Of a DNA stretch of 64,000 bases, positions 17,268-26,487 are shown piece after piece. How positions within the stretch are numbered: position 1 is the stretch's first letter; every line of letters begins with the position of its first letter. A program made the translations under genes and the position numbers. The notes under the pieces were generated by a model. That model searched no databases and had not been told where the DNA came from. It saw nothing but the letters and a program-made list of their open reading frames with translations. Source of the stretch: Thalassotalea sp. G2M2-11 (GTDB lineage Bacteria; Pseudomonadota; Gammaproteobacteria; Enterobacterales; Alteromonadaceae); the NCBI RefSeq assembly GCF_017168195.1, contig NZ_JADNYL010000001.1:496001-560000 (forward strand), given 5' to 3'.

Positions 17268-17419
17268 TTGTTACGTTTATTTAACTTATTGATATTCATA
17301 AATATATTTAAATTCTTTACATTTTCCCTTTCTTTTCATAATTAAATTGTTTCATTGTGCTTACAAAATGAAAGTTATTGTGTAATAATTCAGGTGTGGT
17401 TACACTTTGGAGTAGTATT

Positions 17420-17566
17420 ATGCATAGTGAAGAGAATAACATGCCTGAAATGATTGAAGAAAATAACGTAACTGAATTGTCAATGGAACAGCAGCTTATC
17501 GAAGCGCAGAAAGAAATTGAGGATTTGAAAAGCCAATTAATGTGGATGGAACGTTCGTACGAATAG
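17420..17566 (+). CDS. small acidic coiled-coil protein
   Basis: 48 aa from ATG 17420, with TTTGGAGT as ribosome site. An upstream TTG frame is less likely. It is highly acidic and Glu/Met-rich, and its second half (MEQQLIEAQKEIEDLKSQL) is a heptad-like helix resembling the SlyX-type short coiled coils. It is followed by the bidirectional terminator at 17583-17617. The function is unknown. Confidence 0.55.
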   Translation: MHSEENNMPEMIEENNVTELSMEQQLIEAQKEIEDLKSQLMWMERSYE

Positions 17567-17582
17567 GCTTTTATTCAGTCAT

Positions 17583-17617
17583 AAAAAAACCGAAAGCATC
17601 AGCTTTCGGTTTTTTTA
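17583..17617. terminator. bidirectional terminator before panC
   Basis: AAAAAACCGAAAGC (17584-17597), loop ATCA, GCTTTCGGTTTTTT (17602-17615). The perfect 14-bp stem with A and T tracts on either side serves both convergent transcripts. Confidence 0.92.
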
Positions 17618-17684
17618 TCTGTAAAAGTCTATGACAAGCACTCAGCTAACTGACAGAGTTAAAGGTGTAACCTTGTCTGTAATG

Positions 17685-18530
17685 TTACAGTGTGACTTGC
17701 AAGTTGTCGATTAAACGCGCTTTACCACAGTGAGCAGCTGCGAGTATGACAAGCTCATGATCATCTTCACTGGCTGGTTGTAAGGTACTCGCATGACAAA
17801 TATGAATGTAATCGGTTTTGAGTCCGGCATTGTCGATAAAACTGGCGGCTTTTTTTGCTAAACCGATAAAGTCATTATTATGTTTTAATTGCTCTGCTAA
17901 CCATTGAATGTTTTGGCTCAGTGCTGGAGCGATCTTCTTTTCTTCGTCAGTTAAGTAACCATTGCGCGAGCTAAGCGCTAAGCCGCTCGCTTCTCTGGCC
18001 GTTGCCACAGGAATGATTTTTATTGGCATGGATAGATCTTCCACCATGGTTTGTATCACTTGAACCTGTTGGTAATCTTTTAAGCCAAAGCAAGCTACAT
18101 CGGGTTGAACTAAGTTAAATAATTTACAAACAACGGTAGCGACACCGCGAAAATGTCCCGGTCGACTTTCACCACAATAGCCTTCAGAGACATTAGGTAC
18201 TTCGACATAGCTTTGTTTATCTAAACCCTTTGGGTAAATAATCTCAGCGGTTGGGGTAAATAGTAAATCTGTGTTGGCTTCGGTTAATTTTTTCTGATCA
18301 TCTGCAAGAGTGCGAGGGTAACTATCGATATCTTCATTGGCACCAAACTGCATAGGATTGACAAAAATACTGGCAACAACTTTATCCGCATGCTTGTGGG
18401 CTTCGGTGACGAGTGAAATATGGCCCGCATGTAGATTGCCCATAGTAGGAACAAAAGCGACGGTCAACCCTTGTTGATGCCATGCTTTGATGATTTGACG
18501 GAGTTCGTCAATTTGGCTGACTGTTTTCAT
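17685..18530 (-). CDS. panC: pantothenate synthetase (pantoate--beta-alanine ligase)
   Basis: 281 aa. The adenylating nucleotidyl-transferase fold is shown by [10 protein letters not shown] (the HIGH-like motif) near residue 28, the [14 protein letters not shown] pantoate site, [16 protein letters not shown], and LSSRNGYL as the KMSKS-like loop. It joins pantoate and beta-alanine using ATP. The start lies 8 bp after the panB stop, so it is the last gene of a minus-strand operon. Its beta-alanine is probably supplied by panP encoded opposite. Confidence 0.97.
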   Translation of the reverse strand: MKTVSQIDELRQIIKAWHQQGLTVAFVPTMGNLHAGHISLVTEAHKHADKVVASIFVNPMQFGANEDIDSYPRTLADDQKKLTEANTDLLFTPTAEIIYPKGLDKQSYVEVPNVSEGYCGESRPGHFRGVATVVCKLFNLVQPDVACFGLKDYQQVQVIQTMVEDLSMPIKIIPVATAREASGLALSSRNGYLTDEEKKIAPALSQNIQWLAEQLKHNNDFIGLAKKAASFIDNAGLKTDYIHICHASTLQPASEDDHELVILAAAHCGKARLIDNLQVTL

Positions 18531-18538
18531 GATAACGC

Positions 18539-19333
18539 CTATTTAAAAATGTGCTCTTCGCCAGGAAAATTACCTTTGGATACTTCCGAGATATAAAGCT
18601 CTATCGCTTTTTTAATATCACCGGTATCTATCAGAAAGTTGCGTGAGAATTTTGGCATGTAACTGCACGAGATGCCAAGCGCATCATGCATCACGAGAAT
18701 TTGGCCGTCAGTATCTTTGCCTGCACCAATACCTATGGTTGGAATGGTAATCGCTTCTGCAATCATTTTACCAAGTTCGGCGGGAATGCATTCTAGCACT
18801 AATAGTTGCGCACCCGCTTTTTCTAATGCCTTGGCATGCTCAACCATCTCTAGTGCTTTCGCTTGTTCTCGTCCTTGAACTTTGAAGCCACCGAAGACAT
18901 TAACCGATTGTGGGGTCAGCCCTAAATGAGCACAAACAGGAATACCGCGTTCTACTAAGCCTTCAATGGTATCAGCTAACCATAAACCACCTTCGAGCTT
19001 CACCATACTCGCACCAGCTTGCATAAGCTTGGCGGCATTAGTAAAAGCTTGCTCTTTGGTGGCATAACTCATAAAAGGCATGTCACTAATGATTAAGGTG
19101 TTTTCTACCCCTCGTTTGACACATTGAGTATGATAGGCCATATGCTCTATGTCGACCGGTAAGGTATCATCCTGACCTTGCAACACCATACCTAAAGAGT
19201 CACCTATTAAGATGGCGTGAATACCTGCTTGGTCAAATAATTTAGCAAAGCTAGCGTCGTAAGCGGTGATGGTGGAAATTTTTTCACCTTGTTGCTTCAT
19301 TTTTTGTAATGTTGCTGTGGTAATTTTTGCCAT
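18539..19333 (-). CDS. panB: 3-methyl-2-oxobutanoate hydroxymethyltransferase
   Basis: 264 aa, the standard PanB length. Metal and substrate motifs seen are the [17 protein letters not shown] opening, [13 protein letters not shown] (Asp ligand), [28 protein letters not shown] and [21 protein letters not shown]. It transfers a hydroxymethyl group from methylene-tetrahydrofolate to ketoisovalerate, giving ketopantoate. It is 8 bp from panC downstream and 88 bp from folK upstream, in the same direction as the dksA-folK operon. Confidence 0.97.
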   Translation of the reverse strand: MAKITTATLQKMKQQGEKISTITAYDASFAKLFDQAGIHAILIGDSLGMVLQGQDDTLPVDIEHMAYHTQCVKRGVENTLIISDMPFMSYATKEQAFTNAAKLMQAGASMVKLEGGLWLADTIEGLVERGIPVCAHLGLTPQSVNVFGGFKVQGREQAKALEMVEHAKALEKAGAQLLVLECIPAELGKMIAEAITIPTIGIGAGKDTDGQILVMHDALGISCSYMPKFSRNFLIDTGDIKKAIELYISEVSKGNFPGEEHIFK

Positions 19334-19421
19334 GCTTGTTCCAAAATTGTATTGAAGTTTTTTTATTGTTTTTTGCTGCCAGTAGGTCAGCGGCTTATAG
19401 TTTTATCAAACTCAAGCTATT

Positions 19422-19931
19422 TTAGCGCATTTGTAGGGGGTAGCTCAATTGACTATGAATTTTTAAGCCATTGGCAGGAATATTACTGGCAAGTGTTTGT
19501 ATTTTGTCACCATCAGGTAAAACTAAATCATCGCAAATTTCAGCGAGAGGAATTAAGACAAACTCACGCGCTTTGAGTCCGTAATGGGGGACAGTTAAAC
19601 GCTCATTTTCAATCAACTCCTGATCATAAAGTAAGATATCAAGATCGAGAACACGCGCACCCCAGCGGTTTTCTTTTCGTATTCTTCCTGCTTTATTTTC
19701 AATTGCTTGTAGGTGATCAAGCACGGACAGTGGCGTTAATTGAGTATGTAATTTTGCCACAGCGTTCATATAATCGGGTTGATCTTGTGGCCCCATTGGG
19801 CGACTAAAATAGAGTGATGACGTTTTGACAAGTTCACTGTCAGGCATGGCGCTGATGGCGTGTAACGCCTGCTTAATTTGTTGCTCAGGATCCGATAAAT
19901 TACTGCCTAATCCGATATAGACTGTGTTCAT
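19422..19931 (-). CDS. folK: 7,8-dihydro-6-hydroxymethylpterin pyrophosphokinase
   Basis: 169 aa. The opening VYIGLGSNLSDPEQQIKQA, the catalytic RWGARVLDLDILLY with its Asp-x-Asp Mg2+ ligands, and the closing PHYGLKAREFVLIPLAEI define HPPK. The enzyme transfers pyrophosphate from ATP to the pterin in folate synthesis. The start overlaps the pcnB stop by 4 bp (ATGA), so translation is coupled to pcnB, as in many gammaproteobacteria. Confidence 0.96.
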   Translation of the reverse strand: MNTVYIGLGSNLSDPEQQIKQALHAISAMPDSELVKTSSLYFSRPMGPQDQPDYMNAVAKLHTQLTPLSVLDHLQAIENKAGRIRKENRWGARVLDLDILLYDQELIENERLTVPHYGLKAREFVLIPLAEICDDLVLPDGDKIQTLASNIPANGLKIHSQLSYPLQMR

Positions 19932-21322
19932 GGTTTACTCGGTGCTGTTGTTGCTCTTGGCTTTCGTCGCTTTCTTGGGCTGCGGCGCGCACTTGGGCGA
20001 CCAAGGGTTTTGATCATCTGTTTTTGTGTTTCATGGTTATTGGTTTGAAAATCCGTCCACCACTTTGCCAATTCTTGCAGTTTTGGCTCTTGTTCTATTT
20101 CAGCTCTGAGCAGTAAAAAGTCGTAACCCGCACGAAATTTAGGATGCTCAAATGTTTTAAACGCTTTTTTTCCTTCCCGTTTCGTCAGTTTGTCTTGTAA
20201 AACCCATATATCTTTCATGACAGCTTGAAAACGTTTGGGGATGGCAATGCTACGCTGTTGCTCCGCCATTATTTCACCCAGCGCATTGAAAAACGCATCT
20301 TGTGGCGTTAACTGTGTTTGCTCACGTAATTGTTCGATCTGCCTTTGTAATGGATACCAAAGCAGCGCAGCAAATAAAAATGCCGGGGTTACCCGTTTAT
20401 TGTGATTTATTCTGTCATCGGTATTTTTCAATGCCGTTTCTATAAAAGAATTGATAAAAGGTAATGACTGTTGCTCAATAGCTTGCGCTACGATAGGGAA
20501 AAAGTACTTTAATAGTTCATAATGATTGAGCTGGTGATAATTTGCTTGAGCTTTTCCAGATAAAAATAACTTTAAAAACTCCTCAAACATGCGAGCAGGA
20601 GGAATATTACCTAATAAAGAAGCCAGTTCTTTAATTGGTTGTTCTGTTTCTGGGCTGATGGTCATATCGAGTTTGGTAGCAAAACGAATAGCTCGTAACA
20701 TCCGAACAGGGTCTTCACGATAACGCGTTTGTGGATCGCCAATTAGACGAATTGTTCGGCTGTTGATATCTGCTAGGCCATTAGCAAAATCGTAGACCTT
20801 AAAGTCAGCTGTAGAGTAATACAAGGCATTGATGGTGAAATCTCGACGCTCGGCATCTTCTTCAATTGAGCCGTAGATATTGTCACGCAGTAACATGCCG
20901 TGTTCATTTTGCTTAGATGTTTTTTGACAAGGTTTTTGCTGTTTCTCATCACTATCATGATGGCCGCGGAACGTGGCAACTTCAATAATTTCGCGGCCAA
21001 AAAGAATATGTGCTAATCGAAAGCGACGGCCGATAAGACGACAATTTCGAAACAGGGCTTTGATTTCTTCTGGAGTAGCATTTGTTGCGATATCGAAATC
21101 TTTTGGTGCTAAGCCTAATAAAATATCACGTACACCACCTCCAACAAGGTATGCGTCAAAACCAGCTTTGTTTAATCGATATAATACTTTCAATGCGTTG
21201 GCACTGATCAAGCTGCGAGAAACAGGGTGTTGATCTCTGGTATATACGTGTGGGGATGTTTGCTTGATAGTGGCTGGTTTAGTGCTTTTTTTAGCTAAAA
21301 CTTTTTTGCACAAATTGATCAC
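19928..21322 (-). CDS. pcnB: poly(A) polymerase I
   Basis: 464 aa. The nucleotidyltransferase signature LVGGGVRDILLGLAPKDFD lies near residues 60-78 with the DFD metal-binding pair, followed by RRFRLAHI, a DAERRDFTINALYY motif and the PRMLRAIRFATKL-like RNA-binding region. The C-terminus is a strongly basic tail (RRSPRKRRKPRATT). The enzyme adds 3' poly(A) to RNA to promote decay. tRNA CCA-adding enzymes share the fold, but the basic tail, the length and the folK context point to PcnB. It sits 106 bp after gluQ. Confidence 0.95.
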   Translation of the reverse strand: MINLCKKVLAKKSTKPATIKQTSPHVYTRDQHPVSRSLISANALKVLYRLNKAGFDAYLVGGGVRDILLGLAPKDFDIATNATPEEIKALFRNCRLIGRRFRLAHILFGREIIEVATFRGHHDSDEKQQKPCQKTSKQNEHGMLLRDNIYGSIEEDAERRDFTINALYYSTADFKVYDFANGLADINSRTIRLIGDPQTRYREDPVRMLRAIRFATKLDMTISPETEQPIKELASLLGNIPPARMFEEFLKLFLSGKAQANYHQLNHYELLKYFFPIVAQAIEQQSLPFINSFIETALKNTDDRINHNKRVTPAFLFAALLWYPLQRQIEQLREQTQLTPQDAFFNALGEIMAEQQRSIAIPKRFQAVMKDIWVLQDKLTKREGKKAFKTFEHPKFRAGYDFLLLRAEIEQEPKLQELAKWWTDFQTNNHETQKQMIKTLGRPSARRSPRKRRKPRATTAPSKP

Positions 21323-21428
21323 GCTTTTGATGATGAGACGCCTTTAACATACTTTGAAAAAAATAAGGGCTAATAATATAACAGTAGCGGGAAAAAGAGA
21401 ATGAAAAAACACCAATGGGTGAGAATTT

Positions 21429-22322
21429 CTAGCAAATATGAATTTGTGTTTTTCTTGGTATCGCAGCACGTTGCCAGTGAGAGATCCCCCATTGAATGAT
21501 GTCATCGACTGTACCATCGCGTAGCTCATTGGGAGGACATTGACCCAAGAATTCTAAAGCCGCAATCAGTGACGCTTGTGGTTTTGTAACATCAATGGCT
21601 GGCGCTTTATTTTGCTTACTAAGCTTATAACCTTGTTCAGTGACTGCAAGCGGCACGTGCGCATATTGAGGGGCTGTTGCATTGAGTATCTGATAGAAAC
21701 TGAGCTGTCGACAAGTCGGCTCAAGTAAGTCGCAACCTCTAACTACATGGGTGATGTTTTGATAGATATCATCAGCCACTACGGCAAGCTGATAAGCAAA
21801 TAATCCATCTCTGCGACGGATGATAAAATCTTCCTGAGCGAGCGCTGGATCGCAGCTCACCTTGCCTTGGATCAAGTCGTTAAATGAGCTAGTTCCGGCG
21901 GTGTTTTTAACTCGGATTGCACAGTGCTGGTCAGCTAAAGCTAAGTCTCGGCAATGACCTTGATAAATACCGCCTGCAGCCTTAATTTGTGCGCGTGTAC
22001 ATTGGCAATTATAACTGAGCTTTTTATGGCTTAGCTCATCAATAATGGCTTGATAGCGTGCAGTTTGTTGGCTTTGATATAAAACCGAATCATCCCAGTG
22101 TAAGCCATAAGCTTCTAGGGTATTTAAAATGACGTTACTTGCGCCGGCTTTTTCGCGTGGCGGATCAATATCTTCAATGCGAACTAACCAAGATCCTTGA
22201 TTTTTTCTGGCATCGAGAAAACTAGCTAAGGCACTGACTAAGGAGCCAAAATGAAGGTAACCGGATGGAGATGGAGCAAAACGACCACGATAACTCGGTG
22301 GTCGTTTGATTGACTGCGTCAT
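21429..22322 (-). CDS. gluQ: glutamyl-queuosine tRNA(Asp) synthetase
   Basis: 297 aa, a shortened glutamyl-tRNA synthetase lacking the anticodon-binding domain. The HIGH-type motif is in GRFAPSPSGYLHFGSL, zinc ligands are in CQCTR...GHCRD, and the KMSKS-like loop is YKLSKQNKAPA. It attaches glutamate to queuosine at the wobble base of tRNA-Asp. It lies 14 bp after dksA, the conserved dksA-gluQ operon, and its transcription probably depends on the dksA promoter. Confidence 0.95.
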   Translation of the reverse strand: MTQSIKRPPSYRGRFAPSPSGYLHFGSLVSALASFLDARKNQGSWLVRIEDIDPPREKAGASNVILNTLEAYGLHWDDSVLYQSQQTARYQAIIDELSHKKLSYNCQCTRAQIKAAGGIYQGHCRDLALADQHCAIRVKNTAGTSSFNDLIQGKVSCDPALAQEDFIIRRRDGLFAYQLAVVADDIYQNITHVVRGCDLLEPTCRQLSFYQILNATAPQYAHVPLAVTEQGYKLSKQNKAPAIDVTKPQASLIAALEFLGQCPPNELRDGTVDDIIQWGISHWQRAAIPRKTQIHIC

Positions 22323-22336
22323 TGTTTTGTTAACAA

Positions 22337-22777
22337 TTAACCAGCGAGTTGACGTTCTTTTATTTCTGCTAACGTTTTACATTCAATACAAAGATCGGCG
22401 GTAGGGCGAGCTTCTAAACGGCGAATACCGATTTCGATGCCACAAGCCTTACAAAAACCGAAATCATCTTCTTCAATTAACTGTAACGTTTTTTCAATTT
22501 TCTTGATCAGCTTACGTTCGCGATCTCGGGTACGTAGCTCTAGACTAAACTCTTCTTCTTGTGCCGCACGGTCTACGGGATCAGGAAAGTTTGCCGCTTC
22601 ATCTTTCATATGGGTTACGGTACGGTCAACTTCTTCTCTTAACTGCGCGCGCCAAGTATCAAGGATCACCTTAAAGTGCTCTAATTGCTCAGCGCTCATG
22701 TATTCTTCGTTAGGTTTTTCTTGGTAAGGTTCAACACCTGCCAAGGCTAAAATACCTAAAGCTTTTTTGTTTGGCAT
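22337..22777 (-). CDS. dksA: RNA polymerase-binding transcription factor DksA
   Basis: 146 aa. A long coiled coil carries the tip motif [13 protein letters not shown] with both essential Asp residues, followed by a zinc finger CKACG...CIECK, and the [14 protein letters not shown] ending. DksA binds the RNA polymerase secondary channel and acts with ppGpp in the stringent response. It is the first gene of a minus-strand operon running to panC. A good ribosome site (GGAGACTTAGC region) precedes the ATG at 22777. Confidence 0.97.
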   Translation of the reverse strand: MPNKKALGILALAGVEPYQEKPNEEYMSAEQLEHFKVILDTWRAQLREEVDRTVTHMKDEAANFPDPVDRAAQEEEFSLELRTRDRERKLIKKIEKTLQLIEEDDFGFCKACGIEIGIRRLEARPTADLCIECKTLAEIKERQLAG

Positions 22778-23101
22778 GCTAAGTCTCCTAATGCTAAATA
22801 AATCAACTGGCTTTGTCTGTTTTAGTCAGTTAATTGCAAGTGCCAATTATAAATAGACCTGAAATATCAGAACTATATTGTGTTACAGAGAATAAAAATC
22901 AAGAAGAAATCAACAAATAATTAAATAATTAAATATAATCAACCACTTAGGTTTGATAAAAATTTATTTTATTGAGCAATTACTCTGCAAGCACACTTTT
23001 TTAGCAAGTTTTACCCTGTTTCGTCAATGGTTAGTTGGTTTTATCCTCTTTATTTTTAGCCGTTTGACAAAAATAATTGATATTACAGATGATATTATCT
23101 G
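22778..23101. other. 324-bp dksA upstream region
   Basis: AT-rich stretch between dksA and the 3' end of sfsA, both minus strand. It must hold the dksA promoter and any sfsA terminator. I see a run of TAAATAATTAAATA near 22918-22940, but no clear hairpin terminator or RNA gene. Confidence 0.4.
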
Positions 23102-23788
23102 TTATTGGATTAACTGGTAATGGTTGAGCAGATCAACTTTATAAGTAATTAACTGCATACCTTGCTTTATCGCCTGCTCAAATGCTTGTTGGTATTTTGC
23201 ATCAATATGTTGGGCTATCTTTACGGTATTTATGCCCGAATGAAGAATGGCGAAAATCAAAACAGCATGACAGCCAGTACGGCTCATTTCTTCAAGTTCT
23301 CGTAAATGTTTCTGGCCCCGGGTGGTAACAGCATCGGGAAAGTACCCTTGACCATGTTCAAGTAAGGTGGCGCTTTTGACTTCTACATAAGTATCAGGCT
23401 TAGTGGGGAAATTGAGTAAAAAATCAATTTTACTTTGTTCCTTACCGTATTTTACTTCTCGGTGAAGCGCACTAAAACCTGATAATGCTGGTATTTGCTG
23501 ATCAGTCAACGCCTGTTCGATAAATTGGTTGGCACGAATGGTGTTAACACAGATAAGATCGCCATTCGGTTTTTGTGTTAACTCCCAACTTAGGGGGTAC
23601 TTACGTTTAGTGTTATTGGATGTGCTGTACCACACCGTATCTCCTTGTTCGGCACATCCTGTCATCGCCCCAGTATTAGCCACATGAATGGTTGTTTGAC
23701 TGCCATCTTCAAGTATCACATCGGCAAGAAACCGCTTATAGCGTTTGATCAATGTGGCTTTATTTAACGAAATTTTATGAGTATTCAT
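23102..23788 (-). CDS. sfsA: sugar fermentation stimulation protein SfsA
   Basis: 228 aa. Matches Sfs[46 protein letters not shown]... [32 protein letters not shown], and FAILHSGI. The Asp/Glu/Lys pattern in FLL...EVKSATL resembles a restriction-endonuclease-like nuclease core, and the N-terminal part is OB-like. The cellular role is unsettled; it was named from maltose metabolism in E. coli. It lies upstream of dksA, as in enterobacteria. Confidence 0.94.
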   Translation of the reverse strand: MNTHKISLNKATLIKRYKRFLADVILEDGSQTTIHVANTGAMTGCAEQGDTVWYSTSNNTKRKYPLSWELTQKPNGDLICVNTIRANQFIEQALTDQQIPALSGFSALHREVKYGKEQSKIDFLLNFPTKPDTYVEVKSATLLEHGQGYFPDAVTTRGQKHLRELEEMSRTGCHAVLIFAILHSGINTVKIAQHIDAKYQQAFEQAIKQGMQLITYKVDLLNHYQLIQ

Positions 23789-23934
23789 ATTATTGCAGAC
23801 GAGGAAGCTAAAAAATTAATAATGCAAGATCCTAACATGCCTTTGCGTGAAATATTACGTTAGGTGATGAAACTCCACAAAAGATCCCATATCATGAGTA
23901 TATACAAGTAGAAATTAGCAAACGGTGGAAAGAT

Positions 23935-25218
23935 ATGACACAAGTGGTTTCAGTCGAACTGACATTTGAACAACAAACGCAGGATTGGCAACAAGATAAA
24001 CTGATTCAAATAGTAGGGGATGTGGTTTATATCTATCTTGAGAAAACTCAAGAGCATCAATTGCGTCAGATCCAAAAAGCCGGGCGTAATATTGAGAAAA
24101 TGGGGATAGCTCACGCAAGATTGGTTGGACAACACTGGGATATTGACAGCCAGTGGGCATTCGCTTTGGGGTTCACTTGTGTCGGTAAACTGTGCAATAT
24201 TGAATTTGTCGGAAGCAATGAAGAAATTAATCAGTTGAATGATAAATTGGCTGTGTATGCTTGGGCACGAGATTTAACGAATCATACACCGTCTCAGTTA
24301 CCGCCTGAGCAATTAGCAAAATCAGTGACCGATTATTTAACCGCTCAAGCACCAGCCTATGTCTCTGCCAAGCTGATTAGCGGTGAAGAACTGGCTCAAC
24401 AAGGCTGGCTTGGTGTCTACAATGTTGGCAAAGGAAGTACTCACTCACCTTGCTTGTTAGAACTTGATTATAATCCTACGCAAGACAGTGACGCGCCTGT
24501 AAAAGCGTGTTTGGTTGGTAAAGGCATTACCTTTGACAGTGGGGGCTATAGTATTAAAACCAGTGAAGGCATGTTTGATATGAAGTCAGATATGGGGGGA
24601 GCGGCTGTTGTGGCAGGAGCATTAGCATTGGCGATTCGCCAAAAGTTATCGCATCGTGTGAAGTTAATTTTATGCTGTGCTGAAAATATGATTTCAAGTA
24701 ATGCTTATAAGCTCAGTGATATCATCACTTATAAGAATGGCGTGACATGTGAAGTGGCAAATACTGATGCGGAGGGACGCTTAGTATTAGCCGATGGTTT
24801 GTTATTAGCTGGTGAAAGCCAACCAGAAATGGTAATTGATGCTGCTACCTTAACAGGGGCCTCTGTGATGGCTACAGGAGGCGATTATATGGCGCTGTTT
24901 GCGTTAGATTCGTCACTCGCGCATAAAGCTAAATTATGTGCACAGTGTGTACAAGAACCCATCTGGCAATTGCCTTTAGAACCTTGGCACCAGGAGAAAT
25001 GCCCATCTGCTTTCGCTGATACCGCCAATAGTCGTACGCAAAAAGGTGGCGGTGCTGGTGGTGCCAGTAATGCGGCGGGCTTCTTATCACGTTTTGTTGA
25101 ACCAAAAGGTTGGCTGCATTTTGATTTGTCATCCGCCTACAATGGCTCTGGGAATGAATTATGGGCGGCAGGGGCTACGGGGGTTGGCATTGCCACTATC
25201 GCAGAGTTGATTAAATAG
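23935..25218 (+). CDS. pepB: aminopeptidase PepB-like (M17 leucyl aminopeptidase family)
   Basis: 427 aa, the same length as E. coli PepB and shorter than PepA. The C-terminal catalytic domain has VGKGITFDSGGYSIK (Lys and Asp metal ligands), KSDMGGAA and NTDAEGRLVLADGL, the M17 signature with its two-metal site. The ATG at 23935 is preceded by GGTGGAAAG. It is cytosolic, manganese-dependent, and removes N-terminal residues from peptides. It is a single gene, divergent from sfsA. Confidence 0.9.
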   Translation: MTQVVSVELTFEQQTQDWQQDKLIQIVGDVVYIYLEKTQEHQLRQIQKAGRNIEKMGIAHARLVGQHWDIDSQWAFALGFTCVGKLCNIEFVGSNEEINQLNDKLAVYAWARDLTNHTPSQLPPEQLAKSVTDYLTAQAPAYVSAKLISGEELAQQGWLGVYNVGKGSTHSPCLLELDYNPTQDSDAPVKACLVGKGITFDSGGYSIKTSEGMFDMKSDMGGAAVVAGALALAIRQKLSHRVKLILCCAENMISSNAYKLSDIITYKNGVTCEVANTDAEGRLVLADGLLLAGESQPEMVIDAATLTGASVMATGGDYMALFALDSSLAHKAKLCAQCVQEPIWQLPLEPWHQEKCPSAFADTANSRTQKGGGAGGASNAAGFLSRFVEPKGWLHFDLSSAYNGSGNELWAAGATGVGIATIAELIK

Positions 25219-25232
25219 GGAAACTCCATGGT

Positions 25233-25262
25233 TCGCAGCGCAATAAGGTATTTGCGCTGCGA
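25233..25262. terminator. hairpin after pepB without T tract
   Basis: TCGCAGCGCAA (25233-25243) and TTGCGCTGCGA (25252-25262) form a perfect 11-bp stem with an 8-nt loop, 15 bp after the pepB stop. No T run follows, so it may be a weak terminator or an mRNA-stabilising hairpin. Confidence 0.5.
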
Positions 25263-25287
25263 CTATAATGATTAGATGATGTGAGTG

Positions 25288-25707
25288 TTAAGTGGTTGTG
25301 GTTAAACTATGTTGTTCAATATAGTCTGTTAGCCAATTCTTAGCACTGTGTACATCACTGAAAACATGAAAAGGTAAGTGACAAGTTTGGTAAACACGTC
25401 TGAGCTGCATTTGCTGAAGGTCTGCGGTGCTTGAGTTAATGATCACACTGGCATTGGCAATCATGCCTTTTTCCATACGAAAGCGCGTGATATCAATTAA
25501 TGTTTGCTCTGCTTCAGGCGTAAATATACTTTTGCCATAAAAAGTTACTAAAACTCCCCAAGGTTGTCCTGATAAAATATCACAAGCCTGATACATTTCT
25601 TCAACATAGGCTTTAGCGGTTACTTCATTAAACGGGCCATGCGCATCAACAACTAAAATGTTACCTTGAGGTTCAATTTTATAACTTCCATGTGCTGCTA
25701 ACTTCAT
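25288..25707 (-). CDS. SpoIIAA/STAS-like hypothetical protein
   Basis: 139 aa. The order of strands and helices (ILVVDAHGPFNEVTAKAYVEEMYQ, PWGVLVTF, ASVIIN, FHVFSDVHSAKNWLTDYI) resembles the SpoIIAA-like/STAS fold. A second, related gene lies at 42840-43220: both have a GxF-x-xA...AY-V start, a GQP-x-x-LI/VTF strand and an F-x-D-V-x-SA-x-x-WL ending, so they are likely paralogs. The function is unknown. Transcribed alone. Confidence 0.7.
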   Translation of the reverse strand: MKLAAHGSYKIEPQGNILVVDAHGPFNEVTAKAYVEEMYQACDILSGQPWGVLVTFYGKSIFTPEAEQTLIDITRFRMEKGMIANASVIINSSTADLQQMQLRRVYQTCHLPFHVFSDVHSAKNWLTDYIEQHSLTTTT

Positions 25708-25804
25708 TTTGACTCTCTGCTAATTAAACCAGACGATATAGTTAACAGAAACGAAAGACCTTGCCAAGTAAGCAGATTTTTTCAAATATTCAAGTTTTTT
25801 TATA

Positions 25805-26362
25805 TCAATAAAAGCAGTCACTTATTTTTGTACAAAAAAACCAACTTTTTATCGGGGTATACATAACACCACGTTCAGTTGATTGCGAAGCATACAAACT
25901 AAAGCTTGAAATGTTAATAGGTAGTGCGAGCGAGGGGACTTCAGGCAAGAGTTTGGCTTTTCGCGCAATCGAGAGGTGAGGTAAAAAGTCTCTTTTTTCT
26001 TGAAATATGCCTAATTTACTCGCTTGTGCTGATAAATAGTTTGCCAGTTTGGTTAACTCTGATGGAAATTGAGGAAAAGCCAAATAAAGCACTTGTGGTT
26101 TTCGAAATAGTCCAAGCTCATTTGCAACTAGATGATAGTGCTGACTTAGCGTTGGAGTATTTAACACATATTCATTTGCTTGATTAATTAACTTTGTTTC
26201 AGCACTTTTTTTTATCTGTCCTAAAAAAGCTAATGTGATGTGTAAGTTATCTTTGCTCACAGGTTTTACTGCTAAAAACTGATGCTGCTCCCGCCAGTGA
26301 ATAAGTATGTTTTTGTCTCTGGGACTAATATCAAGAGCAAAGAAAAGGCGCTTCATCGACAT
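25805..26362 (-). CDS. thpR: RNA 2',3'-cyclic phosphodiesterase
   Basis: 185 aa of the 2H phosphoesterase family: the first motif is HITLAFLG (about residue 41) and the second HLSIARK (about residue 130), together with the opening RLFFALDIS. The Thr of the second HxT is Ser here, which is common. ThpR opens 2',3'-cyclic phosphate ends of RNA; LigT is the older name. It is a single gene, with a terminator for the opposite TonB receptor gene region just beyond its start. Confidence 0.92.
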   Translation of the reverse strand: MSMKRLFFALDISPRDKNILIHWREQHQFLAVKPVSKDNLHITLAFLGQIKKSAETKLINQANEYVLNTPTLSQHYHLVANELGLFRKPQVLYLAFPQFPSELTKLANYLSAQASKLGIFQEKRDFLPHLSIARKAKLLPEVPSLALPINISSFSLYASQSTERGVMYTPIKSWFFCTKISDCFY

Positions 26363-26422
26363 GAATAGTGGTCAGTTTGTTATCGTAGTTGATAAAAGTT
26401 AACTGAAATTTATCGAAAAGAA

Positions 26423-26452
26423 AAGGTCAATACCCAAGTGAGTATTGACCTT
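26423..26452 (-). terminator. terminator of the TonB-dependent receptor gene at 26488
   Basis: AAGGTCAATAC (26423-26433), loop of 8, GTATTGACCTT (26442-26452). Read on the minus strand, the stem is followed by TTTTCTTTTC. It lies 35 bp after the receptor stop. Confidence 0.88.
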
Positions 26453-26487
26453 ATTTAACCAGACAGTTGTGTGTAAGGGAGTGTCGG

